DNA from: Streptomyces sp. NBC_01197
GTDB taxonomy: Bacteria; Actinomycetota; Actinomycetes; Streptomycetales; Streptomycetaceae
DNA length: 64,000 nucleotides
Direction of reading: 5' to 3'
Assembly (NCBI RefSeq): GCF_036010505.1
Contig: NZ_CP108570.1
Coordinates: 16,465 to 80,464 of the forward strand
In this document: piece by piece, positions 43,377 through 51,087 of the stretch
How the letters are laid out: the number at the start of each line of letters is the position of its first letter
Numbering within the stretch: position 1 is the stretch's first letter
Made by a program: the position numbers and the translations under genes
Notes under the pieces: model-generated
What the model was told of the DNA's origin: nothing
What the model saw: the letters and a program-made list of their open reading frames with translations, nothing else
Databases searched by the model: none

Positions 43377-45193
43377 CCGCTGAGCTGCAGAAGGGGGACG
43401 GGCAGCCCTGCCGTGAAACGGGTGGTGGCCAGCGGGCGCGGCTGCAGCTGGGCGGGCATCAACGGCCAGGCCAGCGCAGCGATTGCGGCCAGATCCGAAC
43501 GATACTGGGGCAGCTCGCTGCGGAGCCGCGCGAGGCCCGTCAGGAACTGGGTCGCCTCGTCCTGCGTGTACGGGCGGTTCTGCACCTTCTCCAGGGCGTA
43601 TCCGGCCCGGGTCGGTCGGACCCAGACGCCGTCCGGGGTACGGACGTTGCGGTACAGGGCACTCAAGTCCCGGCCCACGACGGAGAGGGAGGCGACGGTG
43701 TCCGGCTCCGCCTCGGCCACCCGGACCACCTCCGCGAGCAAGCGGACGGTCGCCGTATGGGCGGCGGCAGACGTGAAGCGGGGCTGACCTCCGAGACGGG
43801 CGACCTCCGCGCCCCGGGCCGCGGTACCCATCCGGCTGTCGGCGGCTCGCACCCCGAGCACGATCACCTCCACCCGGTAGCCGGCCCGCTGGTAACGGCG
43901 TGCTCCGTCCATGAAGTGCTCGACGCTGTCCGGCGCGATCTCGATCAGGAGATCGCCCCGGCGCTCGCGCACGTACGCCTCGGCCCTTTCCTGCCAAGCC
44001 CTGTAGTCGCCCCTGATCCGAGCGGAGGCTGTACGCGGGTGCTCGGTGAGGAGCCGGTCGTAGTCGGGGTGCATCGCCTTGAACATGTCGCCCTGGATCC
44101 GCGTGGGCCTGCGACCGCGCAGCGCCCGGAGCAGCGTCCACGCAGCGCGGGTCTTCCCCGACCCCTGCGCGCCCATGACGTACAGCGCGACCGGCGCCGC
44201 CTGCGGGGTGATGTTGCTCAGGTACGACGGCACGATCAGTTCGTCGAAGACGAAGTCGTGCTCGTCTGCGGAGAGGCGGTGGTAGTCGACTCCGGGCGGC
44301 GCCGTGAGCGGCTGGGCAATCCGGCGCACCGGCTCGGCCAGGGCGTGGACCCGCTCCAGCCCGCCGGCCACGGCGAGGCGCCGCTCCGGCGTACTCGCCG
44401 TGGGGTGCAGCTGTTCTTGGACACGGGCCGCCTGCTGGCGGAATTGCCAGGTCTGCGGTGCGGTCCACGGCAGGGCGAGAGCTGCGGCCAGGGCCTGCGG
44501 CGCGCCCGCGGCGGACTGCCAGGATGATCCGTCTTGGGTCAGCTCGTTGTCGTAGAGCACCTGGAGGTCGCGGCGCGCCACCATCACCCGGTGGGCCAAC
44601 TGCTCGGCTTCGATGACCTCAAGTCCCTTGGGCAGGCGGCGCGCGCACTGCTCGGAGTTGTCCCAGGAGACGTACCGGCCGGCCCCGGTCTCGCTGACCT
44701 GAGCCAGGTAGCGGTCCAGCGCGCTGAGTTCCGTCACGGCCTGAGCCTCGGCCAGCACCAGAATCTCGACGCGGTAGCCCGATGTCCGGTACGCACGTAC
44801 CTGCTCCGGGTCGGCGATGGGGGCTTCCACGACCGCGTCGAACCGTTCGCGGCGCACGTGTTCCTCGACCTCTGCCTGCCAGCGCAGCACGTCCGGGCGC
44901 ACCCGGATACCGGCCGTGCGGTCGTCGGTGGCCATGAGCTGGGCGTAGTGGGGGTGGGCTGTCTTGTAGAGGTCGCGGCCGATGAGCACCGCACCGCCCC
45001 GCCGGTGAAGGACGTGCAGCAACAGGTCGCACAGGGTGGACTTCCCGCTGCCCGGCGGACCAGCGACAAACACCGCGACCGGCTGTTCCTGCGAGACGCC
45101 TCCGGCGGTCCAGGTCGGGAGAATGCGCGACGTGAGGATCTCGTCGTGCTCTGCCTCGCTCAGTACGAGGGGCTCGACATCCGCGTCCTTCAA
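43340..45193 (-). CDS. Tandem zeta-toxin-like kinase
   Basis: 617 residues with two zeta-like halves. First: Walker A VFVAGPPGSGKSTL (about 42-55) and GRDLYKTAHPHYAQL. Second: Walker A YVMGAQGSGKTRAAW (about 340-354) and IQGDMFKAMHPDYDRLL. Zeta toxins phosphorylate UDP-N-acetylglucosamine, blocking wall synthesis; the Asp and His of these motifs bind substrate. Single-domain zeta proteins are about 250-290 residues, so this is a true duplication. The start is TTG 45193 with GGAGAA upstream. No classical epsilon antitoxin is adjacent. Confidence 0.85.
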   Translation of the reverse strand: MKDADVEPLVLSEAEHDEILTSRILPTWTAGGVSQEQPVAVFVAGPPGSGKSTLCDLLLHVLHRRGGAVLIGRDLYKTAHPHYAQLMATDDRTAGIRVRPDVLRWQAEVEEHVRRERFDAVVEAPIADPEQVRAYRTSGYRVEILVLAEAQAVTELSALDRYLAQVSETGAGRYVSWDNSEQCARRLPKGLEVIEAEQLAHRVMVARRDLQVLYDNELTQDGSSWQSAAGAPQALAAALALPWTAPQTWQFRQQAARVQEQLHPTASTPERRLAVAGGLERVHALAEPVRRIAQPLTAPPGVDYHRLSADEHDFVFDELIVPSYLSNITPQAAPVALYVMGAQGSGKTRAAWTLLRALRGRRPTRIQGDMFKAMHPDYDRLLTEHPRTASARIRGDYRAWQERAEAYVRERRGDLLIEIAPDSVEHFMDGARRYQRAGYRVEVIVLGVRAADSRMGTAARGAEVARLGGQPRFTSAAAHTATVRLLAEVVRVAEAEPDTVASLSVVGRDLSALYRNVRTPDGVWVRPTRAGYALEKVQNRPYTQDEATQFLTGLARLRSELPQYRSDLAAIAALAWPLMPAQLQPRPLATTRFTAGLPVPLLQLSGYEPPSSFLRAA

Positions 45194-45247
45194 CTGGGTT
45201 CTCCGGCCTCTGTAGCCCGCAGAATGCGGGTCTCTATGCTGGTAGGC

Positions 45248-45284
45248 GGGCAGCCGTAGCCAGCTCGAATGGCTGCGGCTGCCC
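45248..45284 (-). terminator. Terminator with shared AGCCA-GCTCGAA-TGGCT core
   Basis: A 15-bp stem with one G-T wobble (45248-45262 with 45270-45284), loop GCTCGAA and the same apical core as at 9225 and 38590. It lies between the 45334 gene stop and the zeta gene start, both leftward. Confidence 0.82.
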
Positions 45285-45333
45285 TTTCATACGGTGTGCT
45301 CAGGACCCTGGCGTGGCCGGACGGTGGACTCCT

Positions 45334-45651
45334 TCAGCGGAGGAAGCGGCGCACGGCCGCGGGCGAGGTCGAGGTGAGGATCGAGTCGACCCGGAGCAGG
45401 GCCTGCAGACGCCGGTCGGCGTCTGCGCGGTCCCGCTCGGGCACCCGGTCGAGTGCGCGCCGGGCGCGGATCGTTGCCCATCGCACCTGCAGCTCGGAGA
45501 CCCGCGCACGGCGGCGGTACGTCTTCTCGTCGGACTGCCCGGTGGACTCGGTGAGGAAGAGGCGGGCCCGGTCCAGCTTGGCGTCTGCGGACCGTAGCCG
45601 GTAGGCGAGGCGGGCAGCCCGCCGTACCGGTCGGCTCACGCGCTGCTTCAC
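45334..45651 (-). CDS. Small basic helical protein
   Basis: 105 residues, very rich in Arg and Ala: VKQRVSRPVRRAARLAYRLRSADAKLDRARLFLTESTGQSDEKTYRRRARVSELQVRWATIRARRALDRVPERDRADADRRL. The GTG at 45651 overlaps the stop of the HTH gene upstream (GTGA), so the two are coupled. Its charge suggests nucleic-acid binding or a partner of the regulator. Confidence 0.62.
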   Translation of the reverse strand: MKQRVSRPVRRAARLAYRLRSADAKLDRARLFLTESTGQSDEKTYRRRARVSELQVRWATIRARRALDRVPERDRADADRRLQALLRVDSILTSTSPAAVRRFLR

Positions 45652-46460
45652 CGGCTGGCGCCCGATCCGGCCAGCCGCAGCGTCTCGGCGGCCAGCTCCA
45701 TGCGGCGCTCGTGGGCCTGGTCGAGGTTGGCGCGCAGCGCGTAGGTGGTCACTCCCGGGTCCGGGTCGAGGTCGGCCATCGCGTCCTCCAGCGCGGGGTG
45801 CCCCGCCTCCTGAATCTGCCGGTAGGCGGCTTCGTCACGGGGCGAGGAGCAAAAGAACGAACGACTCCGGGCGCTCTCGGCGCGCTCGTACCACATGTCG
45901 ATGGCGATGCGGGCCTCGTCGACCGCGAGGACGTAGGCGTGGTGGGCGGCCAGCCACGCGGCGGCGGTGCTCAGCGCCTCCCAGCGCAACTCGACCTGGT
46001 GCAGCAGGCGGTCGCGCTCGGCGCGGGCGACCTGCTCGCGGGCCAGCCGGTCGCGTACGTCGGCGTAGCGGGCAACGGTGTCCATCATGGCCACCAACCG
46101 CATTCCCTCGGTGTGGCCCTCGGGACCACGCGGGTCGAGGTCCGGGTGCTGCGCGGCCCACCGGCGTAGTGCCGCATTGCACTCGGCGTCCATCCGTTCG
46201 CCTACGCCGGTGAAGCCCTCGATATCGAGCGGGGAAGAAAGGTTCGTGATCACGCTGTTGCCCTTCGGTCGGTGGTCAGGGTCGACGCCCCTAGATTTCA
46301 GATCCGCGTACACAGTCGGCCGGCTGATCCGCGCGGCCTCGGCGAGAGCGGAGACGTTGGTCTCGCCCGCCTGCCACGCGGCAGCGAGCAAATCGGCCCG
46401 GCGTCCGGGCTTCGACCAGTCCCGCAGTGCGGCCATCACGTCGTGTCGTCTCGTACTCAC
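45648..46460 (-). CDS. HTH DNA-binding protein with helical C-terminus
   Basis: 270 residues from GTG 46460; no Shine-Dalgarno is visible and the message may be nearly leaderless. The HTH is at about 20-50 (LLAAAWQAGETNVSALAEAARISRPTVYADLKSRGVDP). The rest is long helices with a metal-like cluster absent. It is co-translated with the basic 105-residue protein. The palindrome TGTAAA-N5-TTTACA lies 14 bp upstream of its start, so autoregulation is likely. Confidence 0.78.
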   Translation of the reverse strand: MSTRRHDVMAALRDWSKPGRRADLLAAAWQAGETNVSALAEAARISRPTVYADLKSRGVDPDHRPKGNSVITNLSSPLDIEGFTGVGERMDAECNAALRRWAAQHPDLDPRGPEGHTEGMRLVAMMDTVARYADVRDRLAREQVARAERDRLLHQVELRWEALSTAAAWLAAHHAYVLAVDEARIAIDMWYERAESARSRSFFCSSPRDEAAYRQIQEAGHPALEDAMADLDPDPGVTTYALRANLDQAHERRMELAAETLRLAGSGASR

Positions 46461-46473
46461 ACAACCACCGTGC

Positions 46474-46490
46474 TGTAAAACAGCTTTACA
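46474..46490. promoter_or_regulatory. Palindrome upstream of the HTH gene
   Basis: TGTAAA-ACAGC-TTTACA. The overlapping 8-mer TGCTGTAA also occurs upstream of the genes at 50129-50701 and 51088-52269. A candidate operator for the 45648-46460 regulator. Confidence 0.55.
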
Positions 46491-46549
46491 TGGCAAGCGA
46501 CTTGACAGTGTTCGGCCGGATTGCACCGTAGGGGTGGCGCAAAAGAACC

Positions 46550-46575
46550 CACAGGATAATTACGGTTATCCTGTG
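46550..46575. other. Dif-like palindrome, candidate recombination site
   Basis: CACAGGATAA-TTACGG-TTATCCTGTG: perfect 10-bp arms around 6 bp. The inner ATAA-N6-TTAT is the same layout as XerC/XerD core sites, where recombinase binding arms flank a 6-bp crossover region. A tyrosine recombinase is encoded at 47671-48762. It could instead be the operator for the 46682 gene, 107 bp downstream. Confidence 0.55.
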
Positions 46576-46681
46576 CCTATGCTGACCGGCCGTCAGGATG
46601 TGCAGGAATCGGATGACTTGGCGCGACACACCCCGGATGTCCTTGCCGTCGGCGGCCCGCCTCTTCCTGAAGGAGACCCGG

Positions 46682-47674
46682 GTGCCCGACCCCGACCTGA
46701 CCGCCCACCTTTCCGAGATGCCCGCACCGAGTTCTGACACCGACCCGGAGCCCCCCGACCTGCCCGAGACTCTCGGTGTAGCCGAGCCCGCCCCGCGCCG
46801 GCCCGACGTCGACTTCACCCCGGTACGCAACGGGATGGACTACCTCCGCAGCGCCGTCTGGTACCTCTCGGGGCCGGAGTCGGCCGAGCCGGACGGCCGC
46901 GGGCTCAAGTACGCCGTGCTGCACCTGCAGGCCGCGACCGAGACCCTGCTCAAGGCCCGGCTCACGCACGAACACTGGAGCCTGGTCTTCACCGAACCCG
47001 GAGCCGCCAGCTGGGCAAGGTTCACCGCCGGCGACTTCCAGAGCTGCTCGCTCGACACAGCCCTCGAACGGCTGGAGAAGATCGCCCGGGTCAGCCTCAC
47101 GCAGCAGGAACGCAAGGCAATCAACAGCCTCGCCAAGACCCGCAACGCCCTGACCCACTACGGGCACACGGCCTCGGCCTACCAGGTAGAAGCACAAGCC
47201 ACGCGCGTATTGGGCCTGCTGCTCACCTTCGTCAGCGAGCACCTGCGCCCGCCCCGCGCCGAGGAGGCAGAGCACGTCGAGCAGGTCATGGAGATGGTGC
47301 GCAGGCGCCTCGGCACCATCAACGCCCTGGTGGAGGACCGCATGAAGCACATCTCCAGCCAGCTGGAGGAGCATGCCGACTACACACTGATCTGCCCCGA
47401 CTGCCGCCAAGGGGCCCTGGTGGTGGGCGAGTGGCCGGAGTGGCCGACCTGCCTGTTCTGCCTGCAGAAGTTCGCCTCGTCCAACGAGGCAGCCCTGCGG
47501 TGGGGCTGGGAGTTCGTGGGCCACCCGGAAGACGGCGACTGGGACCTGCGCGAATGCCCCGCCTGCACGGATCCGGCCCTGCTGTGGCCGGTCACCACCG
47601 TCGCCTCCCCTGACGAGGACGTCGCCCTGTGCTTCAACTGCCGGGCCGTGTACACCGAGGTGAAAGACCAGTGA
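46682..47674 (+). CDS. HEPN-like domain protein with two zinc ribbons
   Basis: 330 residues from GTG 46682, six bases after AAGGAG. The N-terminal domain (about 40-200) is helical with YAVLHLQAATETLLKARL and AINSLAKTRNALTHYGH. RNALTH is the Rx4xH motif that forms the RNase site in many HEPN toxins and defence proteins. The C-terminus has two zinc ribbons: ICPDC...TCLFC (about 245-272) and ECPAC...LCFNC (about 290-325). RNase activity is inference. Its stop overlaps the recombinase start (GTGA). Confidence 0.72.
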   Translation: MPDPDLTAHLSEMPAPSSDTDPEPPDLPETLGVAEPAPRRPDVDFTPVRNGMDYLRSAVWYLSGPESAEPDGRGLKYAVLHLQAATETLLKARLTHEHWSLVFTEPGAASWARFTAGDFQSCSLDTALERLEKIARVSLTQQERKAINSLAKTRNALTHYGHTASAYQVEAQATRVLGLLLTFVSEHLRPPRAEEAEHVEQVMEMVRRRLGTINALVEDRMKHISSQLEEHADYTLICPDCRQGALVVGEWPEWPTCLFCLQKFASSNEAALRWGWEFVGHPEDGDWDLRECPACTDPALLWPVTTVASPDEDVALCFNCRAVYTEVKDQ

Positions 47675-48762
47675 CCGCACCCGTCCTGCGGCCTGGGCAC
47701 GGGGTTCTGACGACAGGTCTCCGGGACCCGCGCGCGCTGTGGCCTGAGCACGCCCGCCGGCTCTACCACCACCTGGTGGAGCTGTACGGCGAGGATGACG
47801 CGCTGCCCACCCTCGCTGCGTCCTGGATTGCCCACCAGCGATCGGTGAACACCCAGCGGTCCTATGCCCGCGGTTTCCGAGCGTTCGAGGAGTTCGCCCG
47901 GGAGCACGGCGCGCACCCGATGGCGGTGAAGTTCCCGCTCGCCGACACCTTCCGCATGTACTTGCAGAACGCTCCCACCTGGGTGCGGGTCAAGGGCGGG
48001 GGGCGCGGCGAGATGGTCCGGGCCGGGAAGCCGTACAGCGAGGCGTCCCGGGCGAATGCCCTGTCCGCGGCCTCCAGTTTCTTCACCTACCTGGACAAGG
48101 TCAGCGACGACGGGTTGAAGAACCCCTTCGACGCCGTGCAGCGCCCGGTCATCGACCCGGACTTCTCGCCGACCGAGGGGTACACCGAGCAGCAGTGGAT
48201 CGAGCTGCTGATTACCGCGCGGGACCGGCACCGGGTCGCGGCGTACCGCACGCGCGCGTACGCACTGCTGCTGACCCTCTACACCTGCTGTCTGCGCATC
48301 GACTCGCTGTTGAACGCGCGGGTGGAGGACCTCGGCTACGACAAGGGCCACCACGTCCTCAAGGTGACGGTGAAGGGCGGCGGCAAGAAGAAGAAGCCCG
48401 TGCCGCCCGTGGCCTGGGACGCGCTGCAGGACTACCTCGACGGCCGCACCGACGGCTGGCTGTTCTGCACCTCTACCGGCGGCCAGCTCGACGAGCCGGC
48501 CGTGTGGCGGCTGCTGCGGGCGCTGGCGAAGCGGGCAGGGCTCGGCGAGATCAACCACCCGCCGCACGGAGTCAAGGTCGACGCCATCACCCACGCCCTG
48601 GCGAAGAAGGACGCCCGCCCGGACAAGGTCCAGCGCTGGGCCGACCACAAGGACTCCCGCACCACCCAGCGCTACAACCGGCGCAAGGAACTGCTGGACG
48701 ACAGCCCCGGCTATGCCCTGGCCACCGACGTCGCCGGTGCACTGGAACACGGCGCGGCCTGA
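47671..48762 (+). CDS. Tyrosine recombinase, XerC/D-like
   Basis: 363 residues. The N-terminal SAM-like domain includes QRSVNTQRSYARGFRAFEEFARE. The catalytic domain has Arg in CCLRIDSLLNARVEDL, Lys in VTVKGGGKKKK, His in RWADHKDSRTT and Tyr in TQRYNRRK. The second box reads HGVK rather than HxxR, a conservative change. It cuts and rejoins DNA through a 3'-phosphotyrosine. It is co-translated with the HEPN-like protein and probably acts at the palindrome 46550-46575, for multimer resolution or integration. Confidence 0.88.
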   Translation: MTAPVLRPGHGVLTTGLRDPRALWPEHARRLYHHLVELYGEDDALPTLAASWIAHQRSVNTQRSYARGFRAFEEFAREHGAHPMAVKFPLADTFRMYLQNAPTWVRVKGGGRGEMVRAGKPYSEASRANALSAASSFFTYLDKVSDDGLKNPFDAVQRPVIDPDFSPTEGYTEQQWIELLITARDRHRVAAYRTRAYALLLTLYTCCLRIDSLLNARVEDLGYDKGHHVLKVTVKGGGKKKKPVPPVAWDALQDYLDGRTDGWLFCTSTGGQLDEPAVWRLLRALAKRAGLGEINHPPHGVKVDAITHALAKKDARPDKVQRWADHKDSRTTQRYNRRKELLDDSPGYALATDVAGALEHGAA

Positions 48763-48778
48763 GCCGGTCGAAGGAGTT

Positions 48779-48802
48779 GCATCGCTAACCCTCTAGCGGT
48801 GC
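48779..48802 (+). terminator. Hairpin after the recombinase gene
   Basis: GCATCGCTA-ACCCTC-TAGCGGTGC, one mismatch, 17 bp past the stop. Confidence 0.6.
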
Positions 48803-49037
48803 AGGGGCCGCCATTCAAGCCCGGAGGGGCAGAAAGCCCTCAGGTCGTGGCATTGAATGGCGCATTTCCTTGTGAGCAATCTGGGACTGCCGCTGGGGCT
48901 TGCGCTGCTAACCCCCCGCTCCCCCATTCTTCGGCACTGTCAGATCCGCTGCCCACGACACAAGGGCTGGGACTGCTGCACGCTCCGCCCCGCACGCGCA
49001 CCCGGCGCGTCTGCCTCCGAGCCGAAGGACCACCGTC

Positions 49038-49322
49038 ATGCCCGCCCTCCCGGCCGCACGCCGTCTCTTCATCTGGGCTGCCCCGCCCGTCGGTCTGGGG
49101 GCCCTTGCCCTGGCCGCCAAGGCCTTTGCCGGTGCGCCCGGTTGGGCTGCGGCCCTCATCGCTGTGGTCGGTGTCGTCCTCAGGGTCCTGCCGGCGCTGC
49201 TGCCGCAGGAATCCGAGCACCGACGTGACGTATGGCGAGACTGGCTCCGCCACAGGGAACGCATGGCGCGATTGCGAATGACCACCGCCCAAGCCCACAG
49301 TCACCGCGAACCATCCGACTGA
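49038..49322 (+). CDS. Small two-helix membrane protein
   Basis: 94 residues, ATG 49038 behind AAGGA. Two hydrophobic helices (FIWAAPPVGLGALALAAKAFAG and WAAALIAVVGVVLRVLPALL), then a basic cytoplasmic tail (RRDVWRDWLRHRERMARLRM). It resembles small Streptomyces plasmid spread (Spd) proteins in size and topology only. Confidence 0.6.
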   Translation: MPALPAARRLFIWAAPPVGLGALALAAKAFAGAPGWAAALIAVVGVVLRVLPALLPQESEHRRDVWRDWLRHRERMARLRMTTAQAHSHREPSD

Positions 49323-49436
49323 CCTCGTGTTGCGGCACCCGGCCCGGGTGTGGTCGTTGTACTCCACGGCACCCGCCGGCTAGTAGGTGCCGGACAGTGG
49401 GAGGGCTCCGGATATGTGAGCGATAGACGGCGATCG

Positions 49437-50036
49437 TCATTGGGTGGGGGTGCGGCGCTCGGCCTGGGTGAGCAGGCGCTCCCAGGTGCGGGTGGAACTG
49501 CCGTGCTGCGCTGCCAGGGCGGCAGCGAGGTGCGTGCGGGGGGCACCCGGTGATGTGGTGAGAGCGTCGGCGGCGGTGTGCAGGCGGGGGTCGCCTTCGT
49601 AGGGGTGGGCCTTGGTGGGGCCGCTCGTGCCGGTGGGGCGTCCACCTCCTTGTCCTTGCCTGGAAGGGGCGTCGAGGCGTTCCTGGATGCTGCGGCGGGT
49701 CCAGAGGCGGAGGCTGTAGACGGTCGTGCCGACTGGGAGGTAGCCCTGGGTGGCGTAGGCGCGGACGGTGTTGGGCGTCACTCCGAGCAGGGCGGCGGCC
49801 TCCGCGTCGTCGAGCAGGTCGTCGGGGTGCGGCTGGGAGGGCAGTTCGGGGACGGGTCGGCCGCTGAGGTGGGCCTGGACCTGGGCCTGGTCGTAGATCA
49901 GGACGCGGTTGTCGAAGAGCGCTGGTACGTGCTTGCGGAGGCCGGTGGCCGCCTGGCGGCGCCAGGTGGCGATGGGGATTCCGGCCTGCTTGGCGATGTC
50001 CCGTTCATTGATCACGGGGCGGTTGCGGGGGATCAC
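49437..50036 (-). CDS. DNA-binding protein with MerR-like HTH
   Basis: 199 residues from GTG 50036 with AAGGA upstream. The centre DDLLDDAEAAALLGVTPNTVRAYATQGYLPVGTTVYSLRLWTRRSIQERL is an excisionase/MerR-type winged helix (about 88-135). Before it, INERDIAKQAGIPIATWRRQAATGL looks like a second, related HTH with YDQAQVQAHLSG. Tandem winged helices of this kind occur in Xis-like and plasmid control proteins. The C-terminus is low complexity. Confidence 0.75.
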   Translation of the reverse strand: MIPRNRPVINERDIAKQAGIPIATWRRQAATGLRKHVPALFDNRVLIYDQAQVQAHLSGRPVPELPSQPHPDDLLDDAEAAALLGVTPNTVRAYATQGYLPVGTTVYSLRLWTRRSIQERLDAPSRQGQGGGRPTGTSGPTKAHPYEGDPRLHTAADALTTSPGAPRTHLAAALAAQHGSSTRTWERLLTQAERRTPTQ

Positions 50037-50128
50037 GGGGGTTCCTTCGGGCTGTCCGTCGCCGACGTGCCTTGTACGCTGGTGGTTACTTCCCTGCGCC
50101 GGCGTCACGTCGGTCGTGGAGATGTTGG

Positions 50129-50701
50129 TTAAGGGCCGGTGGTGTGCCGGGCCGCTCGTGAGCGGCTCTCCGCCGGCCCTTTCGCTGTCTGCTGCCTCCA
50201 GCGCTGGACCTCTCGCGGGCTGCGGAGCCTGACGACCTCGACGCCCAGGCCGGCGGTCTCGGCCACCTGCTGGGTATAACGGGGGCGGTTGGCGCGGTAC
50301 TTGCGGATGGCGGTACGCAGGAGTGACCGGCGGGCGAAGAATGCCGCGGACCAGGTGAGGCGGCGGGCCTGTGCGCTGTCCTCCCGGCCTGCCAGCTGGC
50401 GGAGGCTGCGGCGGGCGATCCGGTACAAGATCAGGGGCAGCGGGAAGTCGAGCCAGATCAGGGTGTCGGCCCGGTGCCAGACGACGTCCGCGAGCTTGGA
50501 GAAGTTCCCTTCGACGATCCATCCGTCGGCGCGGGTGATCTCCGCGGCCTGCCGGCGGAATTCCTCCAGCGGCAGTGGCCCCTCGGGAGTGAACAGGATG
50601 TCGTCGAGGTCGGTGTGGGGTTCGTCGAGTTCCGCGGAGAGCCAGCGGGCGAGCGTTGTTTTTCCCGTGGCGGGGGGCCCGAACAGTGCGACCCGTCGCA
50701 T
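50129..50701 (-). CDS. P-loop kinase (adenylate-kinase/FlaR-like)
   Basis: 190 residues. It begins MRRVALFGPPATGKTTLARWLSAEL (Walker A at 8-15). DLDDILFTPEG and DTLIWLDFPLPLILYRIARR are typical of the FlaR/topology-modulation group of small nucleotide kinases. The substrate is unknown. ATG 50701 follows GAGG. The upstream region contains TGCTGTAA on the minus strand, shared with two other promoters here. Confidence 0.8.
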   Translation of the reverse strand: MRRVALFGPPATGKTTLARWLSAELDEPHTDLDDILFTPEGPLPLEEFRRQAAEITRADGWIVEGNFSKLADVVWHRADTLIWLDFPLPLILYRIARRSLRQLAGREDSAQARRLTWSAAFFARRSLLRTAIRKYRANRPRYTQQVAETAGLGVEVVRLRSPREVQRWRQQTAKGPAESRSRAARHTTGP

Positions 50702-50735
50702 GTGCGCCTCATCTCTGCAAAGGGGTTGACATATG

Positions 50736-50752
50736 AAACCTTACAGCAATTC
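50736..50752 (-). promoter_or_regulatory. TGCTGTAAGGTTT motif upstream of the kinase gene
   Basis: Minus strand ATTGCTGTAAGGTTT, about 35 bp before the kinase start, is nearly the same as ATGCTGTAAAGTTT at 52330-52344 upstream of the 52269 gene. A candidate shared operator or promoter element. Confidence 0.45.
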
Positions 50753-50792
50753 AGACCATTGGTGTCGAGGTTCAGGCGGGCCACGATCGGGC

Positions 50793-51042
50793 GCCGCCGG
50801 AGGCGGCTCCTTGGCCCCGCAGGGGCGGGCCCGCGCCCGGAGGGCGCTTGAGGGGCCCGGCGCGCAGCGCCTGCCCGGAGGGCAGAGAAAGCCGCCCGTG
50901 GCCGAAGGCCACTTAGGGGGCGGCGTTTCCCCTGGGTCCGCCCCGCGCCCGAAGGGTGCTTGAAGGGGCGGACGTCAGCCGCTTGCGGCTGTCCTTTCGC
51001 CGCGCGTCCGCCCCCCTCATGATCATCATGAGGGGGGCGGAC
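50793..51042. repeat. Array of GC-rich hairpins with GNA triloops
   Basis: Consecutive hairpins: GCCGCC-gga-GGCGGC (50793-50807), GCCCC-gca-GGGGC, GCGCCC-gga-GGGCGC inside a GGGCCC stem, GGCGC-gca-GCGCC, CTGCCC-gga-GGGCAG, GTGGCC-gaa-GGCCAC inside a GCCGCCC stem, GCGCCC-gaa-GGGTGC inside a GTCCGCCCC stem, CAGCCGC-tt-GCGGCTG, and a 37-bp near-perfect palindrome at 51006-51042. Seven loops are GNA on the + strand. Streptomyces telomere palindromes use the same loop type. The last palindrome probably also terminates the 51088 gene. Confidence 0.7.
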
Positions 51043-51087
51043 CGGGTGAGGCGGCCGGAATCGGCGACCGGGTCCGGCTCTGCGGTT

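Noticed and set aside
48810..48861. Integration attachment site near the recombinase stop
   Set aside because: A 9-bp inverted repeat (GCCATTCAA/TTGAATGGC) is present but there is no tRNA 3' end or direct repeat; too weak to call.
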